Counted from the stretch's first letter, positions 50,326 through 60,278 are shown. The stretch is DNA of 64,000 nucleotides from Lysobacterales bacterium PRO7 (GCA_021404785.1 QWHH01000006.1:1-64000); one strand, 5' to 3'. The notes: generated by a model not told the origin, from the sequence alone. Numbers and translations are program-made.

Positions 50326-51224
50326 TCGCATTTTTTTCGTCATTCCGGGGCCGCCCAAGGCGGAGCCCGGAATCCAGTTCTTTCTCTCCACCGTCGATAA
50401 AAGCCAAGAACTGGATTCCTGCTTTCGCTGGAATGACGAGCGTATTGGTCGCAGCGGCATCATTTGCGGCCGAGCCAGTCCGACTGTCCGAGCATCTGCA
50501 GCAAGGCCAACTCGTCATCGGCCACGCGCCGCCTGGTTCACGGGTCGAATTCGACGGACGAAAACTGCGCATCGGCAACGATGGCACGTTCGTGTTCGGA
50601 CTGTCGCGCGACGCCGCGCCACGCGAAGAATTGCAGATCAGTGATGCGAGTGGCAAAGCGCGCACGTTCGCCTTCGACGTCGAGCAACGCACCTACCCGA
50701 CCGAACGCGTCAACGGCCTGCCGCAGCAGACCGTCACGCCGAAACCCGAGATACTCGCGCGCATTGAACGCGAACAGGCGGCCGTGCAGGCTGCGCGCAC
50801 GCGCGACGACGCACGCGAGGATTTTCTGGACGGTTTTTCATTGCCGGTCGAAGGCGCGCGCATCAGCGGCGTCTACGGCAGCCAGCGCATCGACAATGGC
50901 GTGCCGAAAGCGCCGCACATGGGGCTGGACATGGCCGTGCCGACCGGCACACCGGTGCACGCGCCGGCCGATGGCGTGGTCAGCTTTGCCGCGAAGGATC
51001 TGTTCCTGACCGGCGGCACGGTGCTGATCGACCACGGTTACGGACTCGACTCCTCGTTCCTGCACATGAGCCGCATCGACGTGAAAGTCGGCGAGCGCAT
51101 CCGCCGCGGTCAGGTCATCGGCCTTGCCGGCATGACCGGCCGCGCGACCGGTCCGCACGTGCACTGGGGATTCAACTGGTTCGAGGTTCGCCTGGATCCC
51201 GCGCTCTTGCCGAAACCTCAGTAA
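50322..51224 (+). CDS. M23 (LytM-like) zinc metallopeptidase, with repeat-derived N-terminus
   Basis: About 300 residues if it starts at the GTG (50322) that overlaps the dihydroorotase stop; GGAG lies 8 bases upstream. The C-terminal M23 domain is complete: HMGLDMAVPTGTPVHAPADG and GPHVHWGF contain the zinc ligands. It should cleave peptidoglycan crosslinks in the periplasm. The palindromic repeat at 50339-50437 lies in frame inside the signal peptide: residues 6-38 come from it, then the hydrophobic stretch SVLVAAASFAA and a cut site follow. An ATG at 50433, from the repeat's end, is the alternative start but gives only a 13-residue signal. Confidence 0.85.
   Translation: MIAFFSSFRGRPRRSPESSSFSPPSIKAKNWIPAFAGMTSVLVAAASFAAEPVRLSEHLQQGQLVIGHAPPGSRVEFDGRKLRIGNDGTFVFGLSRDAAPREELQISDASGKARTFAFDVEQRTYPTERVNGLPQQTVTPKPEILARIEREQAAVQAARTRDDAREDFLDGFSLPVEGARISGVYGSQRIDNGVPKAPHMGLDMAVPTGTPVHAPADGVVSFAAKDLFLTGGTVLIDHGYGLDSSFLHMSRIDVKVGERIRRGQVIGLAGMTGRATGPHVHWGFNWFEVRLDPALLPKPQ
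50339..50437. repeat. Palindromic repeat, copy 2, inside the M23 gene
   Basis: A 99-base relative of the element at 47650 with ends GTCATTCC / GGAATGAC and an inner 14-bp inverted repeat, GGAATCCAGTTCTT / AAGAACTGGATTCC. It keeps the reading frame open across its whole length. Confidence 0.85.
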
Positions 51225-52147
51225 CCACCTGGCACGTTCTTCGTCGCGACCGCCACCGCGTCGTGCGCGTGCAGGCTTTCGTGATGCGCGGCGCGGATAT
51301 GGAAATCGGCGATGCGCTCATCAGCATCCAACGCCCGACGGATGCGCCGCGCGGCGTCCTCGCAAAACATCGGATTCTCGCCATTCAGGCGCGCGAAAGC
51401 CTGCTCGTCCTCGCGCTTGACAGCGGTCTGCACCGGCGTAGCGAGCGCCGTTTCGATCGCGTCGAGGAGTTCGACGACCGGCAGGTCGAACCCGGGCGCC
51501 AGGCGCACGCGCACTCGCGCCGTGCTGCGCTGGCTGTGCGGCGTGGCGCAAATTCCCTGCTGCGTTCCCAGCCAGCATTCAACGGCAACATGATCCAACG
51601 CCTTGCCGCGGGCGAAATCCGCGACAAATCGATTCTGCACAACCTGACGCGCCAGCGCAGCGGAAGCCGGACACGTGCTCGAATACTGCACATCGGCCTG
51701 CAATTCCAGCGTGAAATGGCCCTGCGCGAGCGTCGCAGTGACCTCGACCGGATACGCCTTCCAGCCGCTGTTGTCGCTCACCAGCGCAGACCGGCGCAGC
51801 AAGTGCTCGAAGGCGATACGCACCATCGCACGATCGGACAGACCCGAGTGCGAATCCAGGAATTCATGCAACAAGCGCCGCAGTGCAGCGGGCGTCAACG
51901 CTTCAGCGCCAAGCGCACGATCCAGATGCAGGTACAGCCGTGACATGTGGATGCCACGCAGCTGCGCATTCGCCAGGTTCACGAACGCGGACACGCGCGC
52001 CGCGGATTGCACGGTAGCGCCATCCGCACCGAGCAGGCGTACCGGCAGCGCGATATTTTCCATGCCGACCCAGTCCAGCGCGCCGGCGGCGTCCGTTTGC
52101 GCGGCACTGGCGACGTCAGGCAGAGAACGAATCGGATGCGTTGGCAT
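51218..52147 (-). CDS. folE2: GTP cyclohydrolase FolE2
   Basis: A 309-residue type IB GTP cyclohydrolase (COG1469), which makes the first intermediate of folate and queuosine synthesis and can use metals other than zinc. The N-terminus LPDVA..LDWVGMENIALPV, DVQYSSTCPASAAL with the metal Cys, and ENPMFCEDAARRIRRAL are diagnostic. ATG at 52147 has AGG 6 bases upstream. FolE2 is often used under zinc shortage, but no Zur site is seen. Confidence 0.92.
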   Translation of the reverse strand: MPTHPIRSLPDVASAAQTDAAGALDWVGMENIALPVRLLGADGATVQSAARVSAFVNLANAQLRGIHMSRLYLHLDRALGAEALTPAALRRLLHEFLDSHSGLSDRAMVRIAFEHLLRRSALVSDNSGWKAYPVEVTATLAQGHFTLELQADVQYSSTCPASAALARQVVQNRFVADFARGKALDHVAVECWLGTQQGICATPHSQRSTARVRVRLAPGFDLPVVELLDAIETALATPVQTAVKREDEQAFARLNGENPMFCEDAARRIRRALDADERIADFHIRAAHHESLHAHDAVAVATKNVPGGY

Positions 52148-52177
52148 GACTACCTGCAAAAAATTGAAGCGCGGATT

Positions 52178-53026
52178 TTAGCGCAATCCGGCGCTTGCCT
52201 TGTTCGCGGCGCGCGCCTCGCCCCACGTCGTGCGCAAGGTCCGCAGGCGCCCCGCATGCGGGTGTGCGGCCAGCCAGCGCAAGGGATCCGTGACGCGTAG
52301 CGCCGATGCAATGCGCTGGCGGTCGATCGCCGAGCGCACGCGCAGCGGCAGCGATCGCAGCGCGCTGACGCCGAGCGCACCGTTGCCTTCCAGCACCAAC
52401 TCGTCGAGAAAATCCTTGACCAGCATGTTGCGTTGCGGCGACTCATAGACGAGTTGCGCGCGCGTGAGCTCGTGGCGCGCGAGCAGTCCCAGCGGCAGCG
52501 GCAGGTGCGCTTCGCCATCGGCGAGGTGAGGCAACGCGCGCAGCAGATGCGACAATGTCCACAATGCAGCATCGGCTTCGATGTTGCCTGCGCCGCCGCA
52601 CAGCAGCGCGTTTTCCGCGCGCGCAACGGCGCCGAAGAACGGATCGAGCTGTTCGATCAGCGCGGACAAGGTGCCGGCGCCCGGCGCATCGAGCTGTGCC
52701 AGCGCGCCGTCGGCCAGCGCCGGCCACAACGCCGGATCGGATTCGCGCGCCCCGGCGCAGTCGAACAAGGCTTGCGTGACGGGATGGCCCGGATTTCCGA
52801 ACGCGGCGTCGGCCAGTTCCTGCCGCCACCATTCCAGTTTCGTCGTCGCGACCTGGGTTTCGTGGATATGGAACGCGGCGGACGACAATTCATGGATCAG
52901 GCAACCGAACGCGCTGGCGAGCCTGCGCTGCGTTGATGGCAGGAAGACGGCAACAATCGCGTTCTCGGGACTGGCGGCCAGCCACTTTCGCTCGAAACTG
53001 TCGAAGGATCCGGTGGTGTCTGGCAT
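52178..53026 (-). CDS. Squalene/phytoene-synthase-like protein lacking the Asp-rich motifs
   Basis: A 282-residue all-alpha protein of the trans-isoprenyl synthase class. It keeps the family marks WWRQELADA and LPLPLGLLARH. The first DxxxD motif is replaced by HELSSA (45-50) and the second by HLLRALPHLADG (160-171), so metal-diphosphate chemistry looks lost. Homologous pseudoenzymes include the mitochondrial complex I assembly factor NDUFAF6. It is in the same strand as a phosphatase, ubiG and an MTA deaminase. Function unknown, probably not a terpene enzyme. Confidence 0.78.
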   Translation of the reverse strand: MPDTTGSFDSFERKWLAASPENAIVAVFLPSTQRRLASAFGCLIHELSSAAFHIHETQVATTKLEWWRQELADAAFGNPGHPVTQALFDCAGARESDPALWPALADGALAQLDAPGAGTLSALIEQLDPFFGAVARAENALLCGGAGNIEADAALWTLSHLLRALPHLADGEAHLPLPLGLLARHELTRAQLVYESPQRNMLVKDFLDELVLEGNGALGVSALRSLPLRVRSAIDRQRIASALRVTDPLRWLAAHPHAGRLRTLRTTWGEARAANKASAGLR

Positions 53027-53029
53027 GGT

Positions 53030-53713
53030 TCAGTCCAATCCCAAAGCCGCAAGCAGGCCGGCAGGCGATTCGATCACGCAATCTGCGCCCCATGCGTGCG
53101 GATTCTCTCCATCGAGGTAGCCCCAGCCCGCTGCGATGGTACGCATGCCGGCAGCCCGACCGGCTTCAATGTCGCGCAAATCGTCACCGACGTAAATGCC
53201 GGCCGCGGCGGCGACGCCGGCGATCTCGCAGGCGCGCAGGATCGGCGCGGGATCTGGCTTCTTCAACGGCAGGCAATCGCCGGTCACCAGCGCGACGCAA
53301 CGCGTATCCAGGCGCAGCGCCGCGAGCAACGAACGCGCCAGCGCGCCGGGTTTGTTGGTCACGATGCCCCAGGGAATGCCGCGATCTTCCAGGCCTGCGA
53401 GCACATCGCCCATCCCTGGAAACAAGGTCGCATGCACGGCAATCGCGCGCGCGTACAAGTCGAGGAAGCGCGGCAGCAGCGCTTCGACACGCGCTTCGTC
53501 GGCAGCCGGAAAACCGCGTCGGATCATGGCGCGCCCGCCTTTGGAGACGACCATGCCTATCGATTCTGCGCCGTCTGCGGATTCGCCCTGTTCCACGCGC
53601 AATCGACGCATCGCCTCGACCATGTCCGGCGCGGAATCGACCAGGGTGCCGTCCAAATCGAAGAAAACGGCTTCGGGTTGCGCCGAATGCTTCACGCCCG
53701 CTTCCTCGCGCAT
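53030..53713 (-). CDS. HAD phosphatase, Gph/MupP type
   Basis: A 227-residue HAD phosphatase: [14 protein letters not shown] (motif I), IVTNKP (motif II), KKPDP and [11 protein letters not shown] (III and IV). It would be annotated phosphoglycolate phosphatase, but in pseudomonads the gene next to ubiG encodes MupP, the N-acetylmuramic acid 6-phosphate phosphatase of cell-wall recycling. Here it overlaps ubiG by 22 bases in the same order, so MupP is a good candidate. Start may be GTG at 53695. Confidence 0.85.
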   Translation of the reverse strand: MREEAGVKHSAQPEAVFFDLDGTLVDSAPDMVEAMRRLRVEQGESADGAESIGMVVSKGGRAMIRRGFPAADEARVEALLPRFLDLYARAIAVHATLFPGMGDVLAGLEDRGIPWGIVTNKPGALARSLLAALRLDTRCVALVTGDCLPLKKPDPAPILRACEIAGVAAAAGIYVGDDLRDIEAGRAAGMRTIAAGWGYLDGENPHAWGADCVIESPAGLLAALGLD

Positions 53714-54396
53714 GCAAGATAGTTTACTTGTGTACTTTTTGCGATTGCCACGCGACGCGTGAACGGGTTGTAATCGATGCCGCTCAGATCTTCGAGTTCC
53801 AATCCGCTTCCGCGCATAACGGCGGCAAGCTCGGACGGACGAATGAACTGCGCATAGTGATGCGTGCCGCGCGGAAGCAGGTTCGCGACGTATTCCGCGC
53901 CGACAATGGCCGCGCCGAAAGCCAATGGAGTGCGGTTGAGTGTGGAAAGGAACAAACGGCCGCCGGGTTTGAGCAGCGCGGCGCATGCGGCGACGACGCT
54001 GCCGGGATCGGGCACATGTTCGAGCATTTCCATGCAGGCGACCGCGTCAAATGCTGCCGGCATTTCCGTGGCCAACGCCTCGACCGCGATCTCGCGATAA
54101 TCGACTTTGAGTTGCGACTCGTGCAAGTGCAGGCGCGCGACTTCCAGTACACGTGGCGCGAGGTCGATGCCGGTCACCTGCGCGCCGGCGCGTGCCAGCG
54201 CTTCGGACAGAATGCCGCCGCCGCAACCGACATCCAGCACCCGTGCGCTCTTCAGCGCGACACGTTCGGCAATGTAGTTCAATCGCGCGGGGTTCAGATC
54301 ATGCAGCGGACGCGATTCGCCATCCTTGTCCCACCAGCGTGCCGCCACGCGATCGAACTTGGCAGTCTCGGCGCTGCTGACGTTGGCGGCGCTCAT
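53692..54396 (-). CDS. ubiG: 3-demethylubiquinol / 2-polyprenyl-6-hydroxyphenol O-methyltransferase
   Basis: A 234-residue SAM-dependent methyltransferase for two O-methylations in ubiquinone synthesis. [19 protein letters not shown] near the N-terminus, [16 protein letters not shown] (motif I), ACMEMLEHV and FLSTLNRT are standard UbiG. The start at 54396 is just after the deaminase stop. Confidence 0.95.
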   Translation of the reverse strand: MSAANVSSAETAKFDRVAARWWDKDGESRPLHDLNPARLNYIAERVALKSARVLDVGCGGGILSEALARAGAQVTGIDLAPRVLEVARLHLHESQLKVDYREIAVEALATEMPAAFDAVACMEMLEHVPDPGSVVAACAALLKPGGRLFLSTLNRTPLAFGAAIVGAEYVANLLPRGTHHYAQFIRPSELAAVMRGSGLELEDLSGIDYNPFTRRVAIAKSTQVNYLACARKRA

Positions 54397-54397
54397 T

Positions 54398-55714
54398 TCA
54401 GTTCGCCGCGATGCGCGCGCGCCACGCCTGCGCCTTCGCGCGCGAGGCTTCCGTGTCGATTGCACACAATGCGCCATTTTCCACTTTGCGAACTCCGGCA
54501 ATCCACACATCGCTGACCTGATGGCGGCCGGTGGCGTAGGCGAGTTGCGAAACCGGGTTGTAAACGGGTTGGGTTTCCAGCGCATCCATGCGCACGGCGA
54601 CCAGATCCGCCTGCTTGCCGGGCACGATTGAGCCGATGCGATCACCCAGGCCCAGCGCGCGCGCGCCATTGAGCGTGGCCGCCTGCAAGGCGAACGCGGC
54701 GTCGAAGGCGCTTGCGTCGTTCGCCACGCCTTTTGCGAGCAATGCCGCGGTGCGCATCTCGCCGAACATGTCCAGGTCGTTGTTGGATGCACAGCCGTCG
54801 GTGCCGATCGCGAGATTCACGCCCGCGCCACGCAGCCTTTCGGCCGGACAAAATCCGCTGGCGAGTTTCAGGTTCGATTCCGGGCAATGCACGACCGATA
54901 CACCGGCCTTTGCGCAGGCGGCGATTTCGGCCTCCGTCAGTTGCGTCATGTGCACGGCGATCAGGCGTTCGTCGATCAGGCCCAGCGCCTGCATGCGCGC
55001 GAACGGGCGCATGCCGTGCTGCTTGCGCGAGTCCTCGACCTCCTGCGCAGTTTCGTGCAAGTGCAGGTGCACCGGAATGTCGAGTTGGTCCGACAGCATG
55101 CGGATGTGCGCGAAGCTCTCGTCGGCGACCGTGTACGGCGCATGCGGCGCGAGCGATGTGGAAACCAGTTTCTCGCCCTTGAATTCATCGTGCACGGCAA
55201 GGTTCTTGTCGAAATATTCGTCGCGACTGTTCGCCCACGCGCTCGGAAACTCGATGAATGGCAGGCCGACCACGGCGCGAAAACCGTGGCGCAAGTAGGT
55301 CGCCGCCTGTACGTCCGGAAAAAAGTAATTCTCGTTGCAGCAAGTGGTGCCGCCACGAAGCATCTCGGCAATGGCCAGTTCCACGCCGTCACGCACGTAC
55401 TCCGGCCCCATGACCCGCGCTTCCGCTGGCCAGATATGCTGCTGCAACCAGATCATCAGTGGCAGGTCGTCGGCCAGGCCACGCATCAGGGTCATTGCAT
55501 TGTGCGTGTGCGCGTTGACCAGGCCCGGAATCAGCGCGTGTTCAGGCAGCTCCACGTGCTTTGCATTTGTATACTTTTGACGCGACGCCGCGATCGGCAG
55601 CACGTCGACGATCGTGTCACCAGCCAGCGCGACGGCATGCTGTTCCAGCACTGCGCCGGGCGGCTCGACCGGGATAACCCAGCGCGCTTCGAGAACCTGG
55701 TCGACGGCGCGCAT
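54398..55714 (-). CDS. mtaD: TRZ/ATZ family amidohydrolase, probable MTA/SAH deaminase
   Basis: A 438-residue amidohydrolase with metal ligands in [27 protein letters not shown] and [12 protein letters not shown]. It resembles 5'-methylthioadenosine and S-adenosylhomocysteine deaminases. In pseudomonads an MTA deaminase lies next to ubiG in the same way. It could feed the mtn pathway at 18-20 kb via methylthioinosine. It begins 6 bases after the efp stop on the same strand. Confidence 0.87.
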   Translation of the reverse strand: MRAVDQVLEARWVIPVEPPGAVLEQHAVALAGDTIVDVLPIAASRQKYTNAKHVELPEHALIPGLVNAHTHNAMTLMRGLADDLPLMIWLQQHIWPAEARVMGPEYVRDGVELAIAEMLRGGTTCCNENYFFPDVQAATYLRHGFRAVVGLPFIEFPSAWANSRDEYFDKNLAVHDEFKGEKLVSTSLAPHAPYTVADESFAHIRMLSDQLDIPVHLHLHETAQEVEDSRKQHGMRPFARMQALGLIDERLIAVHMTQLTEAEIAACAKAGVSVVHCPESNLKLASGFCPAERLRGAGVNLAIGTDGCASNNDLDMFGEMRTAALLAKGVANDASAFDAAFALQAATLNGARALGLGDRIGSIVPGKQADLVAVRMDALETQPVYNPVSQLAYATGRHQVSDVWIAGVRKVENGALCAIDTEASRAKAQAWRARIAAN

Positions 55715-55719
55715 TCGGC

Positions 55720-56283
55720 TTACTTCACGCGTCCGACGTACTCGCCCGTGCGCGTGTCAACCTTGATTTTCTCGCCCTGCGGCACGAACAGCGGTACGCG
55801 CACCACGGCGCCGGTTTCCAGCGTTGCCGGCTTGCCGCCAGTGCCAGCGGTGTCGCCTTTCACGCCCGGATCGGTTTCGGTGATGAGCAGTTCCACGAAA
55901 TTCGGCGGCGCGACCGTGAGCGGCGAACCGTTCCACAGCGTGACGATGCACTCCTCGTTGCCCTTCAGCCACTTTTCCGCGTCGCCCATGGCGGTCTTGT
56001 CCGCGGCGAGTTGTTCGTGCGTTTCTTGATGCATGAAGTGCCAGAACTCGCCGTCGCTGTACAGGTATTCCATGTCCTGGTCGATGACGTCGGCCGCTTC
56101 CAGCGAATCGGTGGACTTCATCGTCAATTCGGTGGTGCGACCGTTCTTGAGATTGCGGTACTTGACGCGGGTAAAGGCCTGGCCCTTGCCGGGCTTGACG
56201 TACTCGGTATCGACGATCGTGCACGGATAGCCGTCCACGATGATCTTCATGCCGTTTTTGACGTCGTTCATACCGTAAGCCAT
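55720..56283 (-). CDS. efp: Elongation factor P
   Basis: A 187-residue EF-P. The ribosome-contacting loop reads VKPGKGQAF with Lys 33 at the tip, the residue modified by beta-lysylation through EpmA and EpmB. The epmB gene is divergent 78 bases away. It relieves polyproline stalls. The EfpL paralogue is elsewhere in the window. Confidence 0.95.
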   Translation of the reverse strand: MAYGMNDVKNGMKIIVDGYPCTIVDTEYVKPGKGQAFTRVKYRNLKNGRTTELTMKSTDSLEAADVIDQDMEYLYSDGEFWHFMHQETHEQLAADKTAMGDAEKWLKGNEECIVTLWNGSPLTVAPPNFVELLITETDPGVKGDTAGTGGKPATLETGAVVRVPLFVPQGEKIKVDTRTGEYVGRVK

Positions 56284-56360
56284 GTGTAAAACTCCGTGAT
56301 TGATCGAGGAGCCGCGCCGGGAATGCGGCTAAAATGTGGGAATCGAAGGAACGGCCGCCA

Positions 56361-57368
56361 ATGATAACCGCAAGCCCCCTGCCCGCGCAGCAAAGCCGTA
56401 CCTGGCAACGTCTGTGGCGTGAGGCGATTACCGATCCGCACGAACTGCTTGACCTGCTCGACCTGGGCCACATGGCTGGCTCATTGCTGCCCGTTCGGGA
56501 CACCGGGTTCGCGATGCGGGTGCCACGCGGATTCGCCGCGCGCATGCGCGGTGGCGATCCGACCGACCCGCTGCTGCTGCAAGTACTGCCGCAGGTTGCA
56601 GAGTTGATCGAAGCGATTGGTTACAACCGGGATGCGGTCGGCGACATGGCTGCGCGCGTCGCGGACGGCGTGCTGCACAAATACGAAGGACGCGCCCTGC
56701 TGATCGCCACCGGCTCATGCGCCGTGAACTGCCGCTACTGTTTCCGCCGGCATTTTCCATACGCACGGGAAACCGCCGCCGCGAATCACTGGCATGAGGC
56801 GATGCAATACACCCGAGCCGACGCCAGCATCGAGGAAGTGATCCTGTCCGGCGGCGATCCGCTTTCGCTTTCTACGGCCAAACTTTCCGAGCTCACGGAC
56901 GCGCTGGCAGCGATTGCGCACATCAAGCGCCTGCGCATCCACACGCGCCTGCCAATCGTGCTGCCCGAGCGCGTCGATGCGGAATTGCTGGCCTGGCTAC
57001 GTCAGCTGCCGTGGCCGGTTGCCATCGTGCTGCACGCCAACCACGCGAATGAAATCGATGGCGCCGTAGTGGACGCCTGTGCACGCATGCGCGTCGCGGG
57101 CGCGACGCTGCTCAACCAATCCGTATTGCTGCGCGGCGTCAACGACGACGTTAATGCGCTGGCCGCCTTGTCGACACGCCTGTTCGATTGCGGCGTCGTG
57201 CCTTACTACCTGCACCAGCTCGACCGTGTCGCCGGTGCCGCGCATTTTGCCGTAGACGACGAGCGCGCCCGCGCCCTTGTCGAACAATTACGCGGACGTC
57301 TTTCCGGTTATCTCGTGCCACGCCTCGTGCGCGAGCTCGCGGGCGAACGCGCCAAGACTGCGCTATGA
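56361..57368 (+). CDS. epmB: EF-P beta-lysylation protein EpmB (lysine 2,3-aminomutase)
   Basis: A 335-residue radical-SAM PLP enzyme. The cluster motif is CAVNCRYCF and the body has ILSGGDPLSLS and NQSVLLRGVND. It turns lysine into beta-lysine for EF-P. ATG at 56361 has GAAGGA about 10 bases upstream; an ATG at 56334 sits in a TAAAAT promoter-like stretch. EpmA is not in the window. Confidence 0.93.
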   Translation: MITASPLPAQQSRTWQRLWREAITDPHELLDLLDLGHMAGSLLPVRDTGFAMRVPRGFAARMRGGDPTDPLLLQVLPQVAELIEAIGYNRDAVGDMAARVADGVLHKYEGRALLIATGSCAVNCRYCFRRHFPYARETAAANHWHEAMQYTRADASIEEVILSGGDPLSLSTAKLSELTDALAAIAHIKRLRIHTRLPIVLPERVDAELLAWLRQLPWPVAIVLHANHANEIDGAVVDACARMRVAGATLLNQSVLLRGVNDDVNALAALSTRLFDCGVVPYYLHQLDRVAGAAHFAVDDERARALVEQLRGRLSGYLVPRLVRELAGERAKTAL

Positions 57369-57434
57369 CCATTGGCGCTGGAAAATATGCCGGTTATCGA
57401 GTAAAAACCTAGACGGCAAAAGGAACCGCGGGCA

Positions 57435-59507
57435 ATGGGAAAACAGGAAGGCGTCATCAAGATCCTGCTGGTCGAGGACTCGGTCGAGGAAGCCGAGCAA
57501 CTGATCAGCATGCTGCGCAATGGCGGCATCGCGGTGCGTCCGGCACGCGCGGGCAGCGCCGATGAATTGCAGACCCAATTGGCGACGCAAGCTCCCGATC
57601 TGGTCCTGGTCAACCTGGCCGCGCGCGGAGTCGCGCTGAAAGATGCCGCCGCCGCCGCGAATACCACCGGCAAGGACATCGCCGTGATTGCCGTAGCCGT
57701 CAAGGTCGATGAAGACGCGGTCGCACGCGCCTTTTCCGAGGGCGCGCGCGCGCTGGCCCTGCGCAATCGCGCCGAGCATGTGCAATCGATCGTGCGCCGC
57801 GAATTCGAGGCCCTGCTGATGCGCCGCGGCGTGCGTCGCCTGGAAGCGGCGTTGCGCGAGACCGAACGCCGCTGCGAAGCGCTGCTGGATTCCTCGCGCG
57901 ACCCCATCGCCTATGTGCATGAAGGCATGCACGTGCGCGCCAACAAGGCCTATCTTGAAATCTTCGGCTTCGAGGATTTCGAGGACATCGAAGGCATGTC
58001 GATCCTGGACATGATCGCCACGGACGACGCCGATGACTTCAAGGCCCTGCTCAAGAAGCTGTCCAAGGGCGAGAAGCCACCGCAAAAGCTGAACCTCAAG
58101 GCGCAACGTGCGGACGGCAGCACATTTGACGCAACCATGGAATTCGCCGAGGCCAGCTACGAAGGCGAACCTTGCCAGCAGATCATCTTCCGCCAGCAGA
58201 CCGCCAATGTGGAACTGGCGAAAGAGCTCGATGCGCTGCGTTCCAAGGACCTGGTCACCGATCTTTTCAATCGCCAGTACTGTCTGACAGAACTCGAACG
58301 CATGGCTGGCGAGGCCGCCAAGGGCCGCAACGACCAGGCCCTGCTGCTGATCGAGCCGGACAACTTCAAGTCCCTGCTCGATACGGTTGGCCTGGGCAAC
58401 GCGGACCTGCTGCTCGGCGACATGGCCAACCTGATGCGCCGGCACCTGAAAGACGCCGATATCGCCGGGCGCTTTGGCGAACACGCGTTCGGCGTGCTGC
58501 TTGCCGGGTACAACGCCGACGCGGTACGCCAGTTGGCCGAGACGCTGCGCCATGCATTCGAGGAACGTATATTCGAAGTCGGCAAGCAGTCGGTAAATGC
58601 CAACGTCAGCATCGGCGGCACCTTGATCGGCGAGAAGAACGCCAATGCCCAGGTCATCCTCAACCAGGCCAGCACCGCGTTGCGCACGGCCCAGACCGAG
58701 GGCGGCAACCGCATCAACGTGTTCGATCCTGCCGCCAAGGACAAGGCTGACGAGGAAAAGAACAAGCACTGGCTGACCCTGATCAAGGATGCGCTAGCCA
58801 ACAACGGCTTCGTGCTGTTCTACCAGCCGATCATCAGCCTGCACGGCGCCGAGGGCGAGTTCTACGAAATCCTGCTGCGCATGAACGGTCCCAAGGGCGA
58901 GATCACGCCGAACTTCTTCATGCCGGTCGCCGAGCAGAATGGTTTGCTCGCCGCTATCGATCGTTGGGTCATCGGCGCCGCAATCAAGGCCCTGGCCGAG
59001 CGCGAAAAGGCCGGCCACAAGACGACGTTCTTCGTCAAACTCACGCCGCAGTCGCTGGACGACCAGACCCTGCTGCCATGGATCTCGCAGCAATTGAAGA
59101 ACGCGCGCCTGCGCGGTGACGCGCTGGTGTTCGAGATGCCGGAAAGCAAGGTCGTGACCAGCCTGAAGCCGGCGCGCGCCTTCGTGACCGGGCTCAAGCA
59201 ACTGCATTGCGGATTCGCGCTGGAGCAATTCGGCTCCGGGCTGAATTCGTTCCAGTTGCTCAAGCACGTCGATGCGAATTACCTCAAGCTCGACCGCAAC
59301 TACATGGCCGAACTGCCCAAGAACAAGGAGCACCAGGAAAAGATCAAGGAGCTGTGCGACCAGGCGCATCACGCCGGCAAGCTCACCGTCGCCGAGTTCG
59401 TCGAGGACGCGGCGAGCATGTCGATCCTGTTCTCGTGCGGGGTGAATTTCGTGCAGGGAAATTTCCTGCAGGAACCCGAAAAAGTGATGGCCTACGAGAC
59501 GGCATAA
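57435..59507 (+). CDS. fimX: FimX-like degenerate REC-PAS-GGDEF-EAL protein (c-di-GMP receptor)
   Basis: A 690-residue protein, the same length as Pseudomonas FimX. The N-terminal receiver (1-130) has EDS but no phospho-acceptor Asp at strand 3 (LVLVNLAA). A PAS domain (about 145-255) follows, then a GGDEF domain with GEHAF at 348-352 in place of GGDEF, and an EAL domain with EIL at 478-480. Both enzymes are predicted inactive; the EAL keeps a binding site. FimX binds c-di-GMP and controls type IV pili; Xanthomonas has an equivalent acting with PilZ. No pil gene is nearby. Confidence 0.88.
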   Translation: MGKQEGVIKILLVEDSVEEAEQLISMLRNGGIAVRPARAGSADELQTQLATQAPDLVLVNLAARGVALKDAAAAANTTGKDIAVIAVAVKVDEDAVARAFSEGARALALRNRAEHVQSIVRREFEALLMRRGVRRLEAALRETERRCEALLDSSRDPIAYVHEGMHVRANKAYLEIFGFEDFEDIEGMSILDMIATDDADDFKALLKKLSKGEKPPQKLNLKAQRADGSTFDATMEFAEASYEGEPCQQIIFRQQTANVELAKELDALRSKDLVTDLFNRQYCLTELERMAGEAAKGRNDQALLLIEPDNFKSLLDTVGLGNADLLLGDMANLMRRHLKDADIAGRFGEHAFGVLLAGYNADAVRQLAETLRHAFEERIFEVGKQSVNANVSIGGTLIGEKNANAQVILNQASTALRTAQTEGGNRINVFDPAAKDKADEEKNKHWLTLIKDALANNGFVLFYQPIISLHGAEGEFYEILLRMNGPKGEITPNFFMPVAEQNGLLAAIDRWVIGAAIKALAEREKAGHKTTFFVKLTPQSLDDQTLLPWISQQLKNARLRGDALVFEMPESKVVTSLKPARAFVTGLKQLHCGFALEQFGSGLNSFQLLKHVDANYLKLDRNYMAELPKNKEHQEKIKELCDQAHHAGKLTVAEFVEDAASMSILFSCGVNFVQGNFLQEPEKVMAYETA

Positions 59508-59523
59508 GGCTACGCGAGTCGGA

Positions 59524-59529
59524 TACAAT
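59524..59529 (+). promoter_or_regulatory. Candidate -10 box of pyrH
   Basis: TACAAT lies 32 bases before the pyrH ATG in the 54-base gap after fimX. No convincing -35 box is seen at the usual distance. Confidence 0.35.
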
Positions 59530-59561
59530 ACGGACGTTTTGCCCACACGCCGGAGCCGCGC

Positions 59562-60278
59562 ATGCCCGCCAAGATCAAGTACAAACGGATCCTGCTCAAG
59601 CTTTCCGGCGAAGCCCTGCTCGGCAAGGCCGATTACGGCATCGACCCGCAGATGATCAGCCGCCTGGCGCGCGAGACGATGGAAGTGCAGCAGGCCGGCG
59701 TCGAAGTCGGCATCGTCATCGGCGGCGGCAACATTTTTCGCGGCGAAGGCCTGGCCGCGTCCGGCATGGATCGCGTCACCGGCGATCACATGGGCATGCT
59801 CGCCACCGTGATCAACGCGCTGGCAATGCAGGACGCACTGGAAAAACTCGGCGCCAAGGTACGCGTGATGAGCGCGATCAAGATCAACGAGGTCTGCGAG
59901 GACTTCATCCGCCGCCGAGCGATCCGGCATCTGGAAAAAGGCCGCATCGCGATCTTCGCCGCCGGCACCGGCAACCCGTTCTTCACCACCGATTCCGCCG
60001 CCGCCCTGCGCGCCATCGAAATCGACGCCGACCTGCTGCTCAAGGCGACCAAGGTCGATGGCGTGTACAGCGCCGACCCGAAAAAAGACAAGAGCGCGCA
60101 GCGTTTCGAGCAACTCACCTACGATCAGGTGATCGAACGCAAGCTCGCCGTGATGGATACCGCCGCCATCGCCTTGTGCCGCGACCACAAGATTCCGCTG
60201 CGCATCTACGACATGCGCCGCGAAGGCGACCTGATGCGCATCATGCGCGGCGAACCGATCGGCACGCTGGTCAGCTGA
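59562..60278 (+). CDS. pyrH: UMP kinase
   Basis: A 238-residue amino-acid-kinase-fold enzyme, UMP to UDP. It has [13 protein letters not shown] at the start, [28 protein letters not shown] and [13 protein letters not shown]. In most gammaproteobacteria pyrH lies between tsf and frr; here neither is adjacent, and the gene stands alone after fimX. Confidence 0.95.
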   Translation: MPAKIKYKRILLKLSGEALLGKADYGIDPQMISRLARETMEVQQAGVEVGIVIGGGNIFRGEGLAASGMDRVTGDHMGMLATVINALAMQDALEKLGAKVRVMSAIKINEVCEDFIRRRAIRHLEKGRIAIFAAGTGNPFFTTDSAAALRAIEIDADLLLKATKVDGVYSADPKKDKSAQRFEQLTYDQVIERKLAVMDTAAIALCRDHKIPLRIYDMRREGDLMRIMRGEPIGTLVS

